Assembly: GCA_030448265.1 (NCBI GenBank)
Contig: JAUJNG010000009.1
Location: 62,001-126,000 of the forward strand
Direction: 5' to 3'
DNA: 64,000 nt
Source of the DNA: Abditibacterium sp.
GTDB lineage: Bacteria > Armatimonadota > Abditibacteriia > Abditibacteriales > Abditibacteriaceae
A program made the position numbers and the translations under genes. The notes under the pieces are model-generated. The model was not told the DNA's origin. It worked only from the letters and a program-made list of their open reading frames with translations, and did not search any database. Positions 15,906 through 26,200 of this stretch are shown in pieces (the stretch's first letter is position 1; every line of letters begins with the position of its first letter).

Positions 15906-17568
15906 AAACTTCCATCACGACCGGCAGAATCATCGGGCGCCGCCGTAGCTGCGTCCAGAACACATCGGAAAGCGTTTCGCGCACCAGACGCGAAATTCCG
16001 GCTTCGTCGCCGCTCATGCCACCGCGCAGACCCTGCAATTTGTCCTCGACCCGTTCTTCGGCCTTGGCCAGAAAATCGGCGTTGCTGGGCGCGTGCAAAA
16101 AGCCGCGCTGCGTGATGTCGGGGCCGCTCAGAATCGCGCCCGATTTCTTGTCCAGAATCACCGTCGCCACCACCACGCCGTCGTCGTTGAGATGCTTGCG
16201 GTCGCGCAGGACGGAGTAGCCGACATCGCCGATGGTGAGTCCGTCCACCAGAACCGCGCCCGCCGGAACCTGGTCGATGATATCGATGTGGCCCTTTTTC
16301 ACGCTCAAAACGTCGCCGACCTGCAAAAATGGGATGGTGGTGCGGTCGAAACCGAGTTCCTCGCACAAATCGGCATACGCCAGCGCGTGGCGCGGTTCGC
16401 CGTGATAGGGAATGGCGAATTCGGGCTTGGTGAGGTTGAGCATCAGCTTCAAATCCTCGCGGTTGCCATGACCCGAAACGTGAACGTGGTCGTGCGGCGC
16501 GCGGAAAACGTGGACGCCGTTCATGCACAGCGCGTTGATGACTTTGTAAACCGCGCCCTCGTTGCCAGGAATCGGCGTCGAGGAAAACACCACCGTATCA
16601 TTGTCTTTGAGCGACAAAAAGCGGTTCTGATTGCGCGCGACTTTGCTGAGTGCTGCCATCGGCTCGCCCTGCGATCCGGTCATCACGATCACGACTTTAT
16701 CGTCGGCGTGATCGTCGATCTGTTCGATATCAATAGTGGGACTGGGCGGCTTGAGATAGCCCAGTTCCGTCGCGATGCCGCTAATGGTGAGCATGGAGCG
16801 GCCCGTGTAAGCCACTTTGCGCCCGTAAAGGTGCGCGATGTCCAAAACCTGCTGCACGCGATGCACGTTGGAGCCAAACGTCGCCAGCAAAATGCGGCCT
16901 GGCGCGTCGGCGAAGATGCGCTCCAAAGCGGGCCGGACGGTGCTTTCGCTTTCGCAAGAGCCAGGGCGCCCCGCGTTGGTGGTGTCCGACAACAGCGCCA
17001 GAACGCCCTGCTCGCCGTAGTGGGCGAAGCGCGAAATCATGGGCGCTTTGCCATCGACGGGGCTTTGATCCCATTTGAAATCGCCGGATTGAATCACCGT
17101 GCCCAGTTCCGTCGTGATGGCGAGGCCGCAGGCATCGGGAATCGAGTGTCCGACGCGCAGCCATTCGACACCAAACGGCCCGATTTGCGCGCTTTCGCCT
17201 GGCCCGACTTCCCTGGTTTTGATGGCATTGGGGTCAACCGGCGATTCGCGCAGGCGCGCCTTCATGATGCCCAGCGTCAACGGCCCACCGTAAATGGTGA
17301 CTTCGGGGAATTCGTTGAGGAAGTATCCCATCGCGCCAACGTGGTCTTCGTGGCCGTGCGTGAGCGCAAGGCCGGCGATGCGCTTGCGATTGTCGCGCAG
17401 ATAGGCGAAGTCGGGGATGATGAGGTCAACCCCAGGATGTTCTTCGTCGGGGAACATGACCCCGCAATCGACGATGAGAATCTGGTCGTCGAATTCATAC
17501 AGCATCATGTTTTTGCCGATTTCGGCCACTCCGCCAAGCGGAATGATTTTGATTTCTTCTTTACTCAT
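15904..17568 (-). CDS. rnj: ribonuclease J
   Basis: 554 aa, full length for the family. The metallo-beta-lactamase motif HGHEDH is at 71-76, the beta-CASP region includes VIVMTGSQGEPMAALSKVAR, and the conserved YHGEPRH, SGHGNREDLKLM and GDVGYSVLRDRKHLNDDG follow. It is a 5'-3' exonuclease and endonuclease of mRNA decay and rRNA processing, working with two zinc ions in the cytoplasm. Its own terminator follows directly. Its presence matters here because the many transcribed intergenic hairpins could be barriers to, or entry points for, RNA decay. Confidence 0.97.
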   Translation of the reverse strand: MSKEEIKIIPLGGVAEIGKNMMLYEFDDQILIVDCGVMFPDEEHPGVDLIIPDFAYLRDNRKRIAGLALTHGHEDHVGAMGYFLNEFPEVTIYGGPLTLGIMKARLRESPVDPNAIKTREVGPGESAQIGPFGVEWLRVGHSIPDACGLAITTELGTVIQSGDFKWDQSPVDGKAPMISRFAHYGEQGVLALLSDTTNAGRPGSCESESTVRPALERIFADAPGRILLATFGSNVHRVQQVLDIAHLYGRKVAYTGRSMLTISGIATELGYLKPPSPTIDIEQIDDHADDKVVIVMTGSQGEPMAALSKVARNQNRFLSLKDNDTVVFSSTPIPGNEGAVYKVINALCMNGVHVFRAPHDHVHVSGHGNREDLKLMLNLTKPEFAIPYHGEPRHALAYADLCEELGFDRTTIPFLQVGDVLSVKKGHIDIIDQVPAGAVLVDGLTIGDVGYSVLRDRKHLNDDGVVVATVILDKKSGAILSGPDITQRGFLHAPSNADFLAKAEERVEDKLQGLRGGMSGDEAGISRLVRETLSDVFWTQLRRRPMILPVVMEV

Positions 17569-17706
17569 AATTTTTCCTTTCTAACTGACAGTTTGGAACT
17601 GACAAAAAATGACCGCGCGACATCGCCGCGCGGGGGATTTCGGGTTGGGGTGTGGGAAGGACGAACGAGGGGCGTTTGTTTTCCGCTTTTGATTTTCTCA
17701 AGTCGA

Positions 17707-18483
17707 TCAAAAAGAGAGGCGCATAGTTTCCGGTGCGACTTCCGTTGCACCTTCAGGCGTTTTCCACTCGAAAGTCGAGTCTGGCAAAGGCACGTTGAAT
17801 TCGGTATCCAGCCAACGATATTCGGTTGATCCAGTCGAATGGGTGCGGCTCCAACTTTGGAGGTTGCCAGTTTTCGCATCGAAGATATATTGGAGGCTAC
17901 CACCAGTTCTTACTACGATTTGATCTTGTCCTTCAACAACTTTACGCTCAACCCTAAAGTTAATTCCGGCGCCAAAATACGCAAGAGCATGAGTCCAAGG
18001 CTCACGCGTGAACTCTAATGACATCATTCTGCTATTAGCTTCTTGATCGCGCACGCTCCACAGCTTTTCGGTTTCATGAAAACGATAGTTCGTCGCGCCA
18101 TCGTGTATGACGCTGAACTTATCAACCTTTGTTGTGTTGTCCGAAGTAACTGTTAAAATGTAACTCAAGACGCTTTTTCTAAATGCGCCTTCTTTTTTTG
18201 CATCGCTGATCCAACTTGATTGCATTTCAGCCGTTGACTGATATACAACATTACCATCTTTAAGATTGGTTCTAATGAACATCATGCGCCCGCGATAACT
18301 TTCAGCATGACGCATCTTGTTATAGAACGCGCCAACAAGTGCAATCGCATCGAGGTTTGATTGGCTGACATTGAAATCAGGCGCTTTTGGCTCTGGCGGC
18401 ACGATGTTGGGTTGTGCCCAGGTTGGAAGCGATGCCGAAACCAAAAATCCCAGCGCCAAAACGCGCGAGAAACAGTTTTTCAT
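17707..18483 (-). CDS. secreted LolA/DUF2092-like protein
   Basis: 258 aa from ATG 18483, 2 bp after the uracil-DNA glycosylase stop, so probably co-transcribed with it. Signal peptide MKNCFSRVLALGFLVSASLP ending TWAQ. The mature part (FYNKMRHAESYRGRMMFIRT, YLFDAKTGN-type and LPDSTFEWKTPEGA segments) resembles the outer-membrane lipoprotein carrier fold that also occurs in the N-terminal domain of the interrupted TlpA-like protein at 9850. Probably periplasmic; substrate unknown. GC content is lower in the middle of the gene. Confidence 0.65.
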   Translation of the reverse strand: MKNCFSRVLALGFLVSASLPTWAQPNIVPPEPKAPDFNVSQSNLDAIALVGAFYNKMRHAESYRGRMMFIRTNLKDGNVVYQSTAEMQSSWISDAKKEGAFRKSVLSYILTVTSDNTTKVDKFSVIHDGATNYRFHETEKLWSVRDQEANSRMMSLEFTREPWTHALAYFGAGINFRVERKVVEGQDQIVVRTGGSLQYIFDAKTGNLQSWSRTHSTGSTEYRWLDTEFNVPLPDSTFEWKTPEGATEVAPETMRLSF

Positions 18484-18485
18484 AA

Positions 18486-19154
18486 TCAAAACAAACTCAA
18501 AGTCCCGCCATCCTCTTCCGTTTTGGCGGGCGCCGAGGGCGTGCAGTTGCGCTCTTTGTTGCCCGCGTCGATTTCGGTAATTTCCTCTTCGCCGATTTCG
18601 CGCCCCAGAAAGTCTCTCAGATTCGCCAGGTCTTCCAGAAACTGCTTCATCACATCGGGCGCGCGCAGCGCCGCCGCCGGATGCAGAATCGGGATGAACA
18701 GGATGCCATCTTTGCGAAAAACCTGCGAACGCGCTTTGGTTATCCGCAAATTCTTGGAAACCAGGGTCTGCAAACTCGGCCCGCCGACCGGAACGATGAA
18801 TTTCGGCTCGATAAGCGCGATTTGCGCCCCCAGCCAGTCGTTGCACGCCGCGATTTCATCCGTTAGCGGCACCCGATTTTGCGGCGGGCGGCATTTGACG
18901 ATGTTGGTGATGAACACATCTTCGCGCGCGATGCCGATTTTTTCGAGTTCGCGCGTCAATAATTGCCCCGATTTGCCCACGAAAGGATGCCCCGAAAGGT
19001 CTTCCTGTTCGCCTGGGCCTTCGCCCACGAACATGATTTGCGCGCCCGCCTCGCCGTCGCCAGGAACGGCGTGAGTGCGCGTCTCGGCGAGGCGGCATTT
19101 GGGGCAGACCCGAATCTCGTCGGCGAGTTCGAGAAGCAAAGATTCCTTGTTCAT
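18486..19154 (-). CDS. uracil-DNA glycosylase, family 4 ([4Fe-4S])
   Basis: 222 aa. Cluster cysteines C17, C20 (VCPKC), C88 (NIVKCRPP) and C104. Active-site motif GEGPGEQED at 44-52 (family members usually have GEAPGxxE) and the second motif HPAAALR. It removes uracil from DNA in base-excision repair. The C-terminal 40 residues are acidic and unlike the family core. Upstream lies the palindrome at 19162-19253 and then dapA; downstream it is nearly fused to the LolA-like gene. Confidence 0.9.
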   Translation of the reverse strand: MNKESLLLELADEIRVCPKCRLAETRTHAVPGDGEAGAQIMFVGEGPGEQEDLSGHPFVGKSGQLLTRELEKIGIAREDVFITNIVKCRPPQNRVPLTDEIAACNDWLGAQIALIEPKFIVPVGGPSLQTLVSKNLRITKARSQVFRKDGILFIPILHPAAALRAPDVMKQFLEDLANLRDFLGREIGEEEITEIDAGNKERNCTPSAPAKTEEDGGTLSLF

Positions 19155-19161
19155 GGAGTTT

Positions 19162-19253
19162 TAGCCACAGAGAACACAGAGAATTCACCGAGGGGCACGG
19201 AGAAATTTTAAAATCTTTGTGTCTCTCTGTGTGTTCTTTGTGTTCTCTGTGGC
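19162..19253. repeat. palindrome of CACAGAGAACACAGAG type (family F)
   Basis: AGCCACAGAGAACACAGAGA on the left pairs with TTCTTTGTGTTCTCTGTGGCT on the right. The right arm abuts the dapA stop codon. A related element lies at 44045-44142. Confidence 0.9.
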
Positions 19254-20153
19254 TTAGAGCAAACCGGCGGTTTCCAGCACCTTTTGGAGTTCCGCGATTT
19301 CCGCTTCGTCGCATTCCACGAGCGGCAGCCGCACACCGCCGGTATCGAAACCCTGCAATTTCAGCGCGGCTTTGACCGGCGCGGGCGAAGAACCGGTGGC
19401 CGGAAAGAGCGCTTCGATGACGGGCAGCAAGCGCAAATGCAGTTCGCGCGATTTTTCGATGTCGCCGCTCCAGAACGCATCGATCATGGTGCGAAATTCC
19501 TTGCCCGCGAGGTGCGAAACCACCGAAATGCAGCCGCAGCAGCCCAGAGGCAGCATGGGGAGCGTCGCGGCGTCGTCGCCGGAATAAATCGCCCAGTCGC
19601 GCGCGGTCTGGGCGCGAATATGAGCGATTTGCACCAGATCGCCGCTTGCTTCTTTGGTGCCGACGATGTTTTCGATTTGGCTCAATCGCGCCGCCGTCGC
19701 AGCGCTCATGTTGCGTCCCGTGCGGCCTGGCACGTTGTAAAGCAGACACGGCAACTCGACCGCATCGGCGATGCTTTTGAAGTGGCGAAACAAGCCTTCC
19801 TGCGACGGCTTGTTGTAATACGGCACCACCAGAAGCAGAGCGTCCACGCCGGTTTGAGCCGCCATTTTGGAAAATTCGACGGAGAACGCGGTTTCGTTGT
19901 CGCCCGAATTGGCGATGACGGGCGCATCTCCAGCGACCTCTTTGACGCGGCGGTAAAGTTCCAGCCTTTCGTCGGGAGTGAGAGTTGGGCTTTCGCCGGT
20001 CGTGCCGGTGACGATCAAACCCGATGAACCGTTTTGCAGCAAACGCAGCGCGACTTCCTGAGCGCGCGGGTAATCGACACTCAGATCGGGGCGAAACGGC
20101 GTGACCATCGCGGTCAAAAGCGGGCCAAACGGCGCGTGAGGAGGAGTGGGCAT
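19254..20153 (-). CDS. dapA: 4-hydroxy-tetrahydrodipicolinate synthase
   Basis: 299 aa. Substrate motif GTTGE at 50-54, catalytic tyrosine in LLYNVPGRTG (Y140) and Schiff-base lysine in VGTKEASGD (K167). It condenses pyruvate with aspartate semialdehyde, the first committed step of lysine and diaminopimelate synthesis. It is grouped with asd and dapB on the same strand, separated from asd by one membrane-protein gene. A palindrome starts at its stop codon. Confidence 0.97.
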   Translation of the reverse strand: MPTPPHAPFGPLLTAMVTPFRPDLSVDYPRAQEVALRLLQNGSSGLIVTGTTGESPTLTPDERLELYRRVKEVAGDAPVIANSGDNETAFSVEFSKMAAQTGVDALLLVVPYYNKPSQEGLFRHFKSIADAVELPCLLYNVPGRTGRNMSAATAARLSQIENIVGTKEASGDLVQIAHIRAQTARDWAIYSGDDAATLPMLPLGCCGCISVVSHLAGKEFRTMIDAFWSGDIEKSRELHLRLLPVIEALFPATGSSPAPVKAALKLQGFDTGGVRLPLVECDEAEIAELQKVLETAGLL

Positions 20154-20213
20154 AAGCGAATTCGGCTTTTAAAGGTTAACGCAGTTGCAAATCAGCGTGT
20201 TTCCGCCGTGACT

Positions 20214-21206
20214 TCAGCGCGGCAAAGATGGCAGCAGATTCGTCCCCGCGCCTTCGTTCTCCCAGCCGGTGAGCGGCCCGCCCGCGCTTTCGCCCGCGCG
20301 ACGAACCCAGGCGCGGCGTTCCTGTTTGCCGTCGAAATCGAGGCGAATAATGCCTTCGGACGGGTCTTTATCGAGCCGCAGCACGAATTTCACACTGCTC
20401 TGCGGCGCGGTTTTGACGATGTGACGGGCAATCGTGGGCAGCGTGACCTCAACATTGGGCGCGTGGAGGGAAGCGAAAGTGCCCGCTTGAGACGGCGCAC
20501 CCTTGCCCTCGAAATCGCCGACGATTTGCCACAACCTCGGAGTTACCTTTCCCGATGCGCTCGCCAGTTGGCTGGAAAGCCCGTTGCGCGGCACAAACTC
20601 AATCGCCGACGCGAGAAGCGGCAGGGCGCGCTCGTCGAAACTCACTTTTCCCGCCGCGAAAATGTGCGGATAAATCCACGCTCCGCCCGCTCCGGCGTCC
20701 ACGACGCGCTCGTAATCGCCCGCCTTGCGCGCCGAAACGGTCTTCACCGTGATTTCGCGCGCCGGCCACAGCCACGAAACCCACGCCTGCCAGCCGCTCG
20801 CCATCGGGCGGGCGCGGGCTACCAGTTCAGCCTTTCCGCTCGCGGGTGCCCAGGAGAATTCACTGCCCTGCGAAGTGGCGCCCGCCGCTTTCCAGATCAC
20901 GTCCCATTTTTCGGGATTGGTGACGGAAATCGAAAACGGCTGGCCCGAACGAGCCAGAAGCGTCTGCCCTGGCGCCAAAACCTGACGCACTTTGGGTTTG
21001 GGCCACGTCACGACCAGAGAAGGCGCCGACGGCGCGCGCGACGCGATCCAACTCGCCGCGATGCCCAGCAGCAGCAAAACCCCACAAAACGCCGCTCCCA
21101 ACCACAAAAACTTCTTTTGCCGCCGGTGCTGCTGACGTTTCATCGCCAGTTTGCGCGCGCCGGCCTCGATGGATTCTTGCAGTTCGCTTTCGTTGTAGGG
21201 TGCCAT
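20214..21206 (-). CDS. hypothetical single-pass membrane protein
   Basis: 330 aa from ATG 21206; longer in-frame starts would read through the poly-purine palindrome. A positively charged N-terminus (KLAMKRQQHRRQKK) and one membrane helix (FLWLGAAFCGVLLLLGIAAS) are followed by a large beta-rich external domain (SLVVTWPKPKVRQVLAPGQT). It is lodged between asd and dapA without an obvious link to lysine synthesis. No family recognised. Confidence 0.6.
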   Translation of the reverse strand: MAPYNESELQESIEAGARKLAMKRQQHRRQKKFLWLGAAFCGVLLLLGIAASWIASRAPSAPSLVVTWPKPKVRQVLAPGQTLLARSGQPFSISVTNPEKWDVIWKAAGATSQGSEFSWAPASGKAELVARARPMASGWQAWVSWLWPAREITVKTVSARKAGDYERVVDAGAGGAWIYPHIFAAGKVSFDERALPLLASAIEFVPRNGLSSQLASASGKVTPRLWQIVGDFEGKGAPSQAGTFASLHAPNVEVTLPTIARHIVKTAPQSSVKFVLRLDKDPSEGIIRLDFDGKQERRAWVRRAGESAGGPLTGWENEGAGTNLLPSLPR

Positions 21207-21287
21207 GGGGAAGTGGGGAGGAGGGAGGAGGGAGGAGGGAGGTTTGAAATTGTCATTCCTCCCCACTTCCCTCCTCCCCCCTCCCTC
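21207..21287. repeat. purine/pyrimidine palindrome
   Basis: GGGGAAGTGGGGAGGAGGGA (from 21207, with GGAGGAGGGA iterations) pairs with CCTCCCCACTTCCCTCCTCC (from 21259). It occupies the whole spacer and touches the asd stop codon at 21288. Besides a hairpin it could form triplex or quadruplex structures. Confidence 0.9.
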
Positions 21288-22364
21288 CTAAAGAATGCCG
21301 TCTCGCAAAAGCAGTTCCGCCACCAGAATCGCGCCTTTGGCGGCGCCCATTTTGGTGTTGTGGCTCACCAGAACATATTTCACGCCGTTTTGACCCAGAA
21401 CGCGCTCCTGGCGCAGACGCCCGACAACGGTCGTCATGCCGCCGCCCATGTCGCGGTCGCGGCGGGGCTGGGGTCGAAAGGGGTCGTCGTGAACGTAAAT
21501 CAAATGCTCCGGCACGCTGGGTAAACCGTCCAGATCGCCGCGAAACTCGCGCATCACACGCGCGACTTCTTGGGTCGAACACGGCTTTTCCGTCGCCACG
21601 AAAACGGTTTCGGTATGCCCGTCCGAGACGTTGGCGCGCGTGCAAGTCGCCGAAACGCCAAAATTCGCACTTTCGATTTTGTCTTCCGAAATCGCGCCCA
21701 GAATCTTCTGAGTTTCCTTTTCAACTTTCTCTTCCTCGCCGGAAATATAGGGAATGATGTTGTCGAGCGCATCCAGTCCCAACACGCCGCCGCGCCGCCC
21801 CGCGCCGCTCATCGCCTGCATCGAAGTCATAATCACGCCTTTGATGCCAAAATTATCCAAAATCGGCTTGAGCGTCATCGCCAGGCCCGTCGTGGTGCAA
21901 TTCGGAACCGGCGTGACGAAACCTTTCCAGCCGCGCTCCCGTTGCTGCCGCTTGAGCAAGGCAACGTGCGAATTATTGACGCCAGGCACGAAAATCGGCG
22001 TGTCGTCGAAATAGCGAAACGCGCTCGCCGTCGAAACCACGGGCGTGGTCAGGGCGTATTTCGGCTCCAATTCTTTGGCGGCGTCGCTTTCGACGGCGGT
22101 AAAAACCAGGTCAACCGAAGCGGCATCGAACGAATCGGCTTCGACGACGCGCATGGGGGCGTAGTCTGGGTGAAGCGGTTCATCGCACCACCAGCCGACC
22201 ATGCCCGAAGGCTCGCGGATAGCGTCGAGATACGATTTCCCCGCGCTGCGCGAAGACGCGGCGAGCGCCACGATTTCAAACTGCGGATGATGGGGCAGAG
22301 CCGCCAAAAACTGTTGACCGGCGATGCCGGTCGCGCCGATGACGGCGACTTTTTTCTTATTCAT
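21288..22364 (-). CDS. asd: aspartate-semialdehyde dehydrogenase
   Basis: 358 aa, of the longer archaeal/fungal-like type. NADP motif GATGIAGQQFL at 10-20; catalytic cysteine C156 in PVPNCTTTGLAMTL; basic catalytic region ISEDKIE...ATCTRANVSDGHTE. It reduces aspartyl phosphate to aspartate semialdehyde, the branch-point precursor for lysine, threonine and methionine. dapB lies 12 bp upstream, so the two are probably co-transcribed. Confidence 0.95.
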   Translation of the reverse strand: MNKKKVAVIGATGIAGQQFLAALPHHPQFEIVALAASSRSAGKSYLDAIREPSGMVGWWCDEPLHPDYAPMRVVEADSFDAASVDLVFTAVESDAAKELEPKYALTTPVVSTASAFRYFDDTPIFVPGVNNSHVALLKRQQRERGWKGFVTPVPNCTTTGLAMTLKPILDNFGIKGVIMTSMQAMSGAGRRGGVLGLDALDNIIPYISGEEEKVEKETQKILGAISEDKIESANFGVSATCTRANVSDGHTETVFVATEKPCSTQEVARVMREFRGDLDGLPSVPEHLIYVHDDPFRPQPRRDRDMGGGMTTVVGRLRQERVLGQNGVKYVLVSHNTKMGAAKGAILVAELLLRDGIL

Positions 22365-22376
22365 GTTGGGGTTGTT

Positions 22377-23183
22377 TTAAAGCACCGTCTCCAGTCCGAA
22401 ATGCACGCCAGAGGGAAGTTCGCCGATTTTTTGAATCGCCAGCAAAACCCCAGGCATATAGCATTCGCGGGTGATGGTGTCGTGGCGAATGTTGAGAGTT
22501 TGTCCGGCGAGGCCGAAAATCACTTCCTGATGCGCCAGAAAGCCTGGCAGACGCACCGAGTGAATCGAAATTCCGCCCATCTCGCCGCCGCGCGCGCCGA
22601 TTGCGGTCGAATTGTGCTGCTCCGTGTCGCCGCCGACGCGCGCGAAATCTTCGCCGCGCGCCGCGTGCATCACGACGGCGGTTTTAAAAGCCGTTCCCGA
22701 CGGTGCGTCGAGTTTCTTTTCGTGATGATATTCGATAATTTCCGCCATCTCGAAATATTTCGAGGCTTCGGCAGCAAAACGCATCATCAAAATTGCGCCG
22801 ATGGCGAAATTGGGCGCCACCAGAACCGGCACGCCCGCCGCTTTGGCTTCAATATCGAGCGCGTCCAAATCGCTTTGGGAAAGCCCCGTCGTGCCCACGA
22901 CGGGCGCGATTTTGGCCCTCAAAAGCGCGCGAATGTTGCTCCCAACGACGGACGGAAGCGAAAAATCGACCGCGACGCGCGCGCCAGAGTTTTGGATGGC
23001 CGCATCCAGATCGTTTTCGATGAGAAGACCGAGTGGGCCGATGCCAGCGACTTCACCAGCATCGCGGCCCGCGCTGCCTTTCCCGACGGCGGCGACTAAT
23101 TGCGTTTGCGAATCGTGGTGGACGGCTTTGACGACTTCGCGGCCCATGCGTCCGGCGGCGCCAAGGAGTAAAACGGGAATCAT
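22377..23183 (-). CDS. dapB: 4-hydroxy-tetrahydrodipicolinate reductase
   Basis: 268 aa from ATG 23183. Nucleotide-binding GAAGRMG at 8-14, GTTGLSQSDLD, APNFAIGAILMMRFA and the active-site EYHHEKKLDAPSGTA. It reduces the DapA product with NAD(P)H in lysine and peptidoglycan precursor synthesis. First gene of the dapB-asd group; the only nearby upstream gene is the large carboxypeptidase-regulatory-domain protein, 56 bp away. Confidence 0.97.
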   Translation of the reverse strand: MIPVLLLGAAGRMGREVVKAVHHDSQTQLVAAVGKGSAGRDAGEVAGIGPLGLLIENDLDAAIQNSGARVAVDFSLPSVVGSNIRALLRAKIAPVVGTTGLSQSDLDALDIEAKAAGVPVLVAPNFAIGAILMMRFAAEASKYFEMAEIIEYHHEKKLDAPSGTAFKTAVVMHAARGEDFARVGGDTEQHNSTAIGARGGEMGGISIHSVRLPGFLAHQEVIFGLAGQTLNIRHDTITRECYMPGVLLAIQKIGELPSGVHFGLETVL

Positions 23184-23239
23184 GCGGCTTTTTATTCTAC
23201 CCAATGCAGCCGGATGCTTTAGCTTCCGGTTGCATCGCT

Positions 23240-26200
23240 TCACCAATCTTCATCCCCAGGCGACCAGGTATCGGTCGCGCCCCAGCGGTCGAACGGAAAA
23301 TCGCGGCGCTGTTCTTCGCTCGCCGCCAGATATTGCCCAATTTTGCGGCGCGCTTCGAGCGACCAGAAATTCTTGTCTTCAACCGGAATCTGGCGCGCCA
23401 TTTCCCACGCGCGGCGTCCGTCGATGGGCGTCATGGCGCGCGCGAATGCCTGCAAAGTTTGGCCCTGGGTTTTTCTCTCTATCGCCTGACCCCATTCGCG
23501 CTCCAGAATGAGCCGCGCGCCCGCCGCATCAACGCGCGCGTAGTAAAACGCGAAAGTGGGCCACAGACGGTCGTCCATCCATTCGTTTTTTGACTCGCCC
23601 TCGATGCGAAGTCGCGCGATTTCAAACAACTCCGCGCCCAGTTTGGGGTCGATTTCCCACGCCTGAGACGCGAAACGCGGCGCCTGTTCGGCGCGCGCGC
23701 CCTCGACGGCTTCGCGCCACAGTTTCGCGGCGGTCTCGCCGGTTTGAAAACGCGCCGCGTTTGCCAGCGCCTGCGCGCGATGATAATCACTTTTCACGCG
23801 CCGCGCGAGCGCCAGAGCCGCATCGGGCGAAGTCCGGCCCATAATCTCAATCACCGGACGCACCGCCGTGCCGAACGCCGATTCCGGCTTCATGGCGGAA
23901 ATCTGCCGCTCGCCCCCTTGCGCCGGTTCGGGCATTTTCTCCAGTTCGTCCAGAAACGGCAGCGCAGCCTCAGCACCGTGCGTTTTGGCGACGACCGGAA
24001 TCGCTTCGGCGCGCGCCCAGATGTCGTAACCGCTCCCTGGCTCGATGGCCTCGAAAAGCTGCCGCAACAGCGCGGGCGAACCCTGCGCGACAACGGGAGC
24101 CTGGATGCGAAACATCTCGTCGCGCCCGATCTGGTTTTGGCGGCCAGTGGAGACGGATTTTTCGCCGTGATTTTTGAGCGTGTAGGCGATGGCGCGATTG
24201 AGAGCCAGCGAACCGGCCTTTTCGCCCTCGAATTTCTCGGCGACTACGGCGGCGCGGTAGAGGTTCATCTCGCGCCACCACGCCTCTTTTGCCGCTGTGT
24301 CAAGGACGGTTTCGGCCTCTTCGAGCGCCCGCGCGCCCAGAACTTTGTCCTCCGACTTCTGGGCCGCGCTTAAAAAAGCGTAAAGCCGGATGTCGGGCGC
24401 TTTGATCTCTTCCGCAGCGCCGATAAGAGCTGGAACGCCGGTTTTGCCGTCCCATTTCTCCAGGGCGGCCAGGAAAGCCATATCGCGGTTGTTGGCGGTG
24501 CGCGCGTTTTGCAACCGCGCTTCAAAGCCGTCGCCGCCCGCCGCCAGACGCATTCTCACCCAGTCCAGCGCGTAAAAATCCTTGCCCTGAGCATCCCCAA
24601 CCACTTCGCGCCAGATTTCGCGCGCCAATGCCTCATCGACGCCCTGCAACTCCTGTTTTCGGAGTTCGATGCGCTCTGCCGCGTTCAACTGAGCGCCGAA
24701 CTGCCCGTCCTTGGCCGCGAAAACCATGACATCGCCGGAAGGAAGACCCTCAAAGCGGAATTTCCCACCTCCATCGGCGACGACCTCGCGTCCCGCCGCG
24801 ACCACGCGCGCTCCAGGCGCGGTCGTGCCCTCAATGGTGCGATCTAAGGCCGCGAAAACGAGATCGCTCGCCGTCCAGTTCGCGCCGGTTTTAGTGACTT
24901 CGCCGCCGCTTTGAAAGGCCAGACCCGCTTTCTTGCCGTTGATTTTCAAGCCGCGCCCCTCGCGGATTTTGGGCAAAACGAAACGCCCCTGCGCGTCGCT
25001 GGTGGCGGTTCGTGTCGCCGAAGTGGACACTCCGCCGCCCAGCGGCACATAAAAAGTCGCCGAAACCTGGACACCTTCGAGCGGCGCGCCATCGGGCGCG
25101 ACGACGCGCCCAGAAACCGTGTTCCACGCCAATTTTCGCACCTTGACCGTGACTGGGCCACGTTCGGAAGTCTCGATTTTATCGGGCGAAACCACCTCGA
25201 AATAACCGGTTTCGTCCTCGCCGCCGCCCATCCGAAGCGCCTCACTGCTTCTCAGGGTGTATTCCCACTTGCCGTCTGCGTCGCTGATGATTTCCTCGAA
25301 ATGATCCACTTTCAAGCGTGCCGCGAACGGTTTTCCCGCTTCGTCAACCATGACGCCGCGAATGGTGGCAGTCTTTTGCAACTCGAAAACGACTTCGCGC
25401 GGCGCGGCTTCGCCGACTTCCACGCTTTGCTGCGCGGTGGGCCGCAAATAGCCCGTCGGGACGCCCGAAACATACACCTTGTAATTCCCAGGCACGACGC
25501 GCAGGGTGAAACGGCCCGCCGCGTCGCTGGTGTTGTAGGCCGAGGTGTCATTAGTCTGCTGGGCGATCATTCCCGCGCCCGCGAGCGGTTTTTGGGTCGC
25601 GGCCTCGCGCACGATGCCGCGAATTTCAACGCCGGTGACGGCGCGCAAATCGGACACATCCGAAATTTTTCCGGTGGCGACGGTCACCATTTGACTTTGC
25701 GGTAACACGAATTTCGCATCATCGGGCACCTGCGCCCCAACGCGAAACTGGCCCGCCGCCAGACTTTCAAGATTGAAATTGCCGTTTTCGTCGGTGACAG
25801 CACGGTTGCCGCCCTCGTCGCGCGGAACGGGCATCGCCCAAACCTCGGTTTTGGGAAGCGGTTTGCCTTCGACATCCAAAACTCGTCCGCGAATACCGCC
25901 ACCTGGCACGAGCTTGATGATTTCTTCGCGGCTCGCCGCCACATCGCGCCCCACCGCAACAGCGAATCGGGGGTGTTTGACGCCATACGTCAGCCCCATT
26001 GTGGCGGGCACATCTTCAATTTGAAAACTCCCATCGGCGCCCGATTTGGCGGTATAAAGCGCGGGGATTTTCTCGCCGATGAGCCACACGGCGCCCTCCC
26101 AATCGCCGTCCGGCTTGACGCCCGACACGCTGACAACGGCGCCTTCCACCGGCTTTCCGGCCTCATCGAGAACTTTTCCGCGCCACGTCGCGCCCTTTTC

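Noticed and set aside
16093..17829. Plus-strand frame of 578 codons opposite RNase J
   Set aside because: RNase J on the other strand is unmistakable; the plus-strand translation has no family features.
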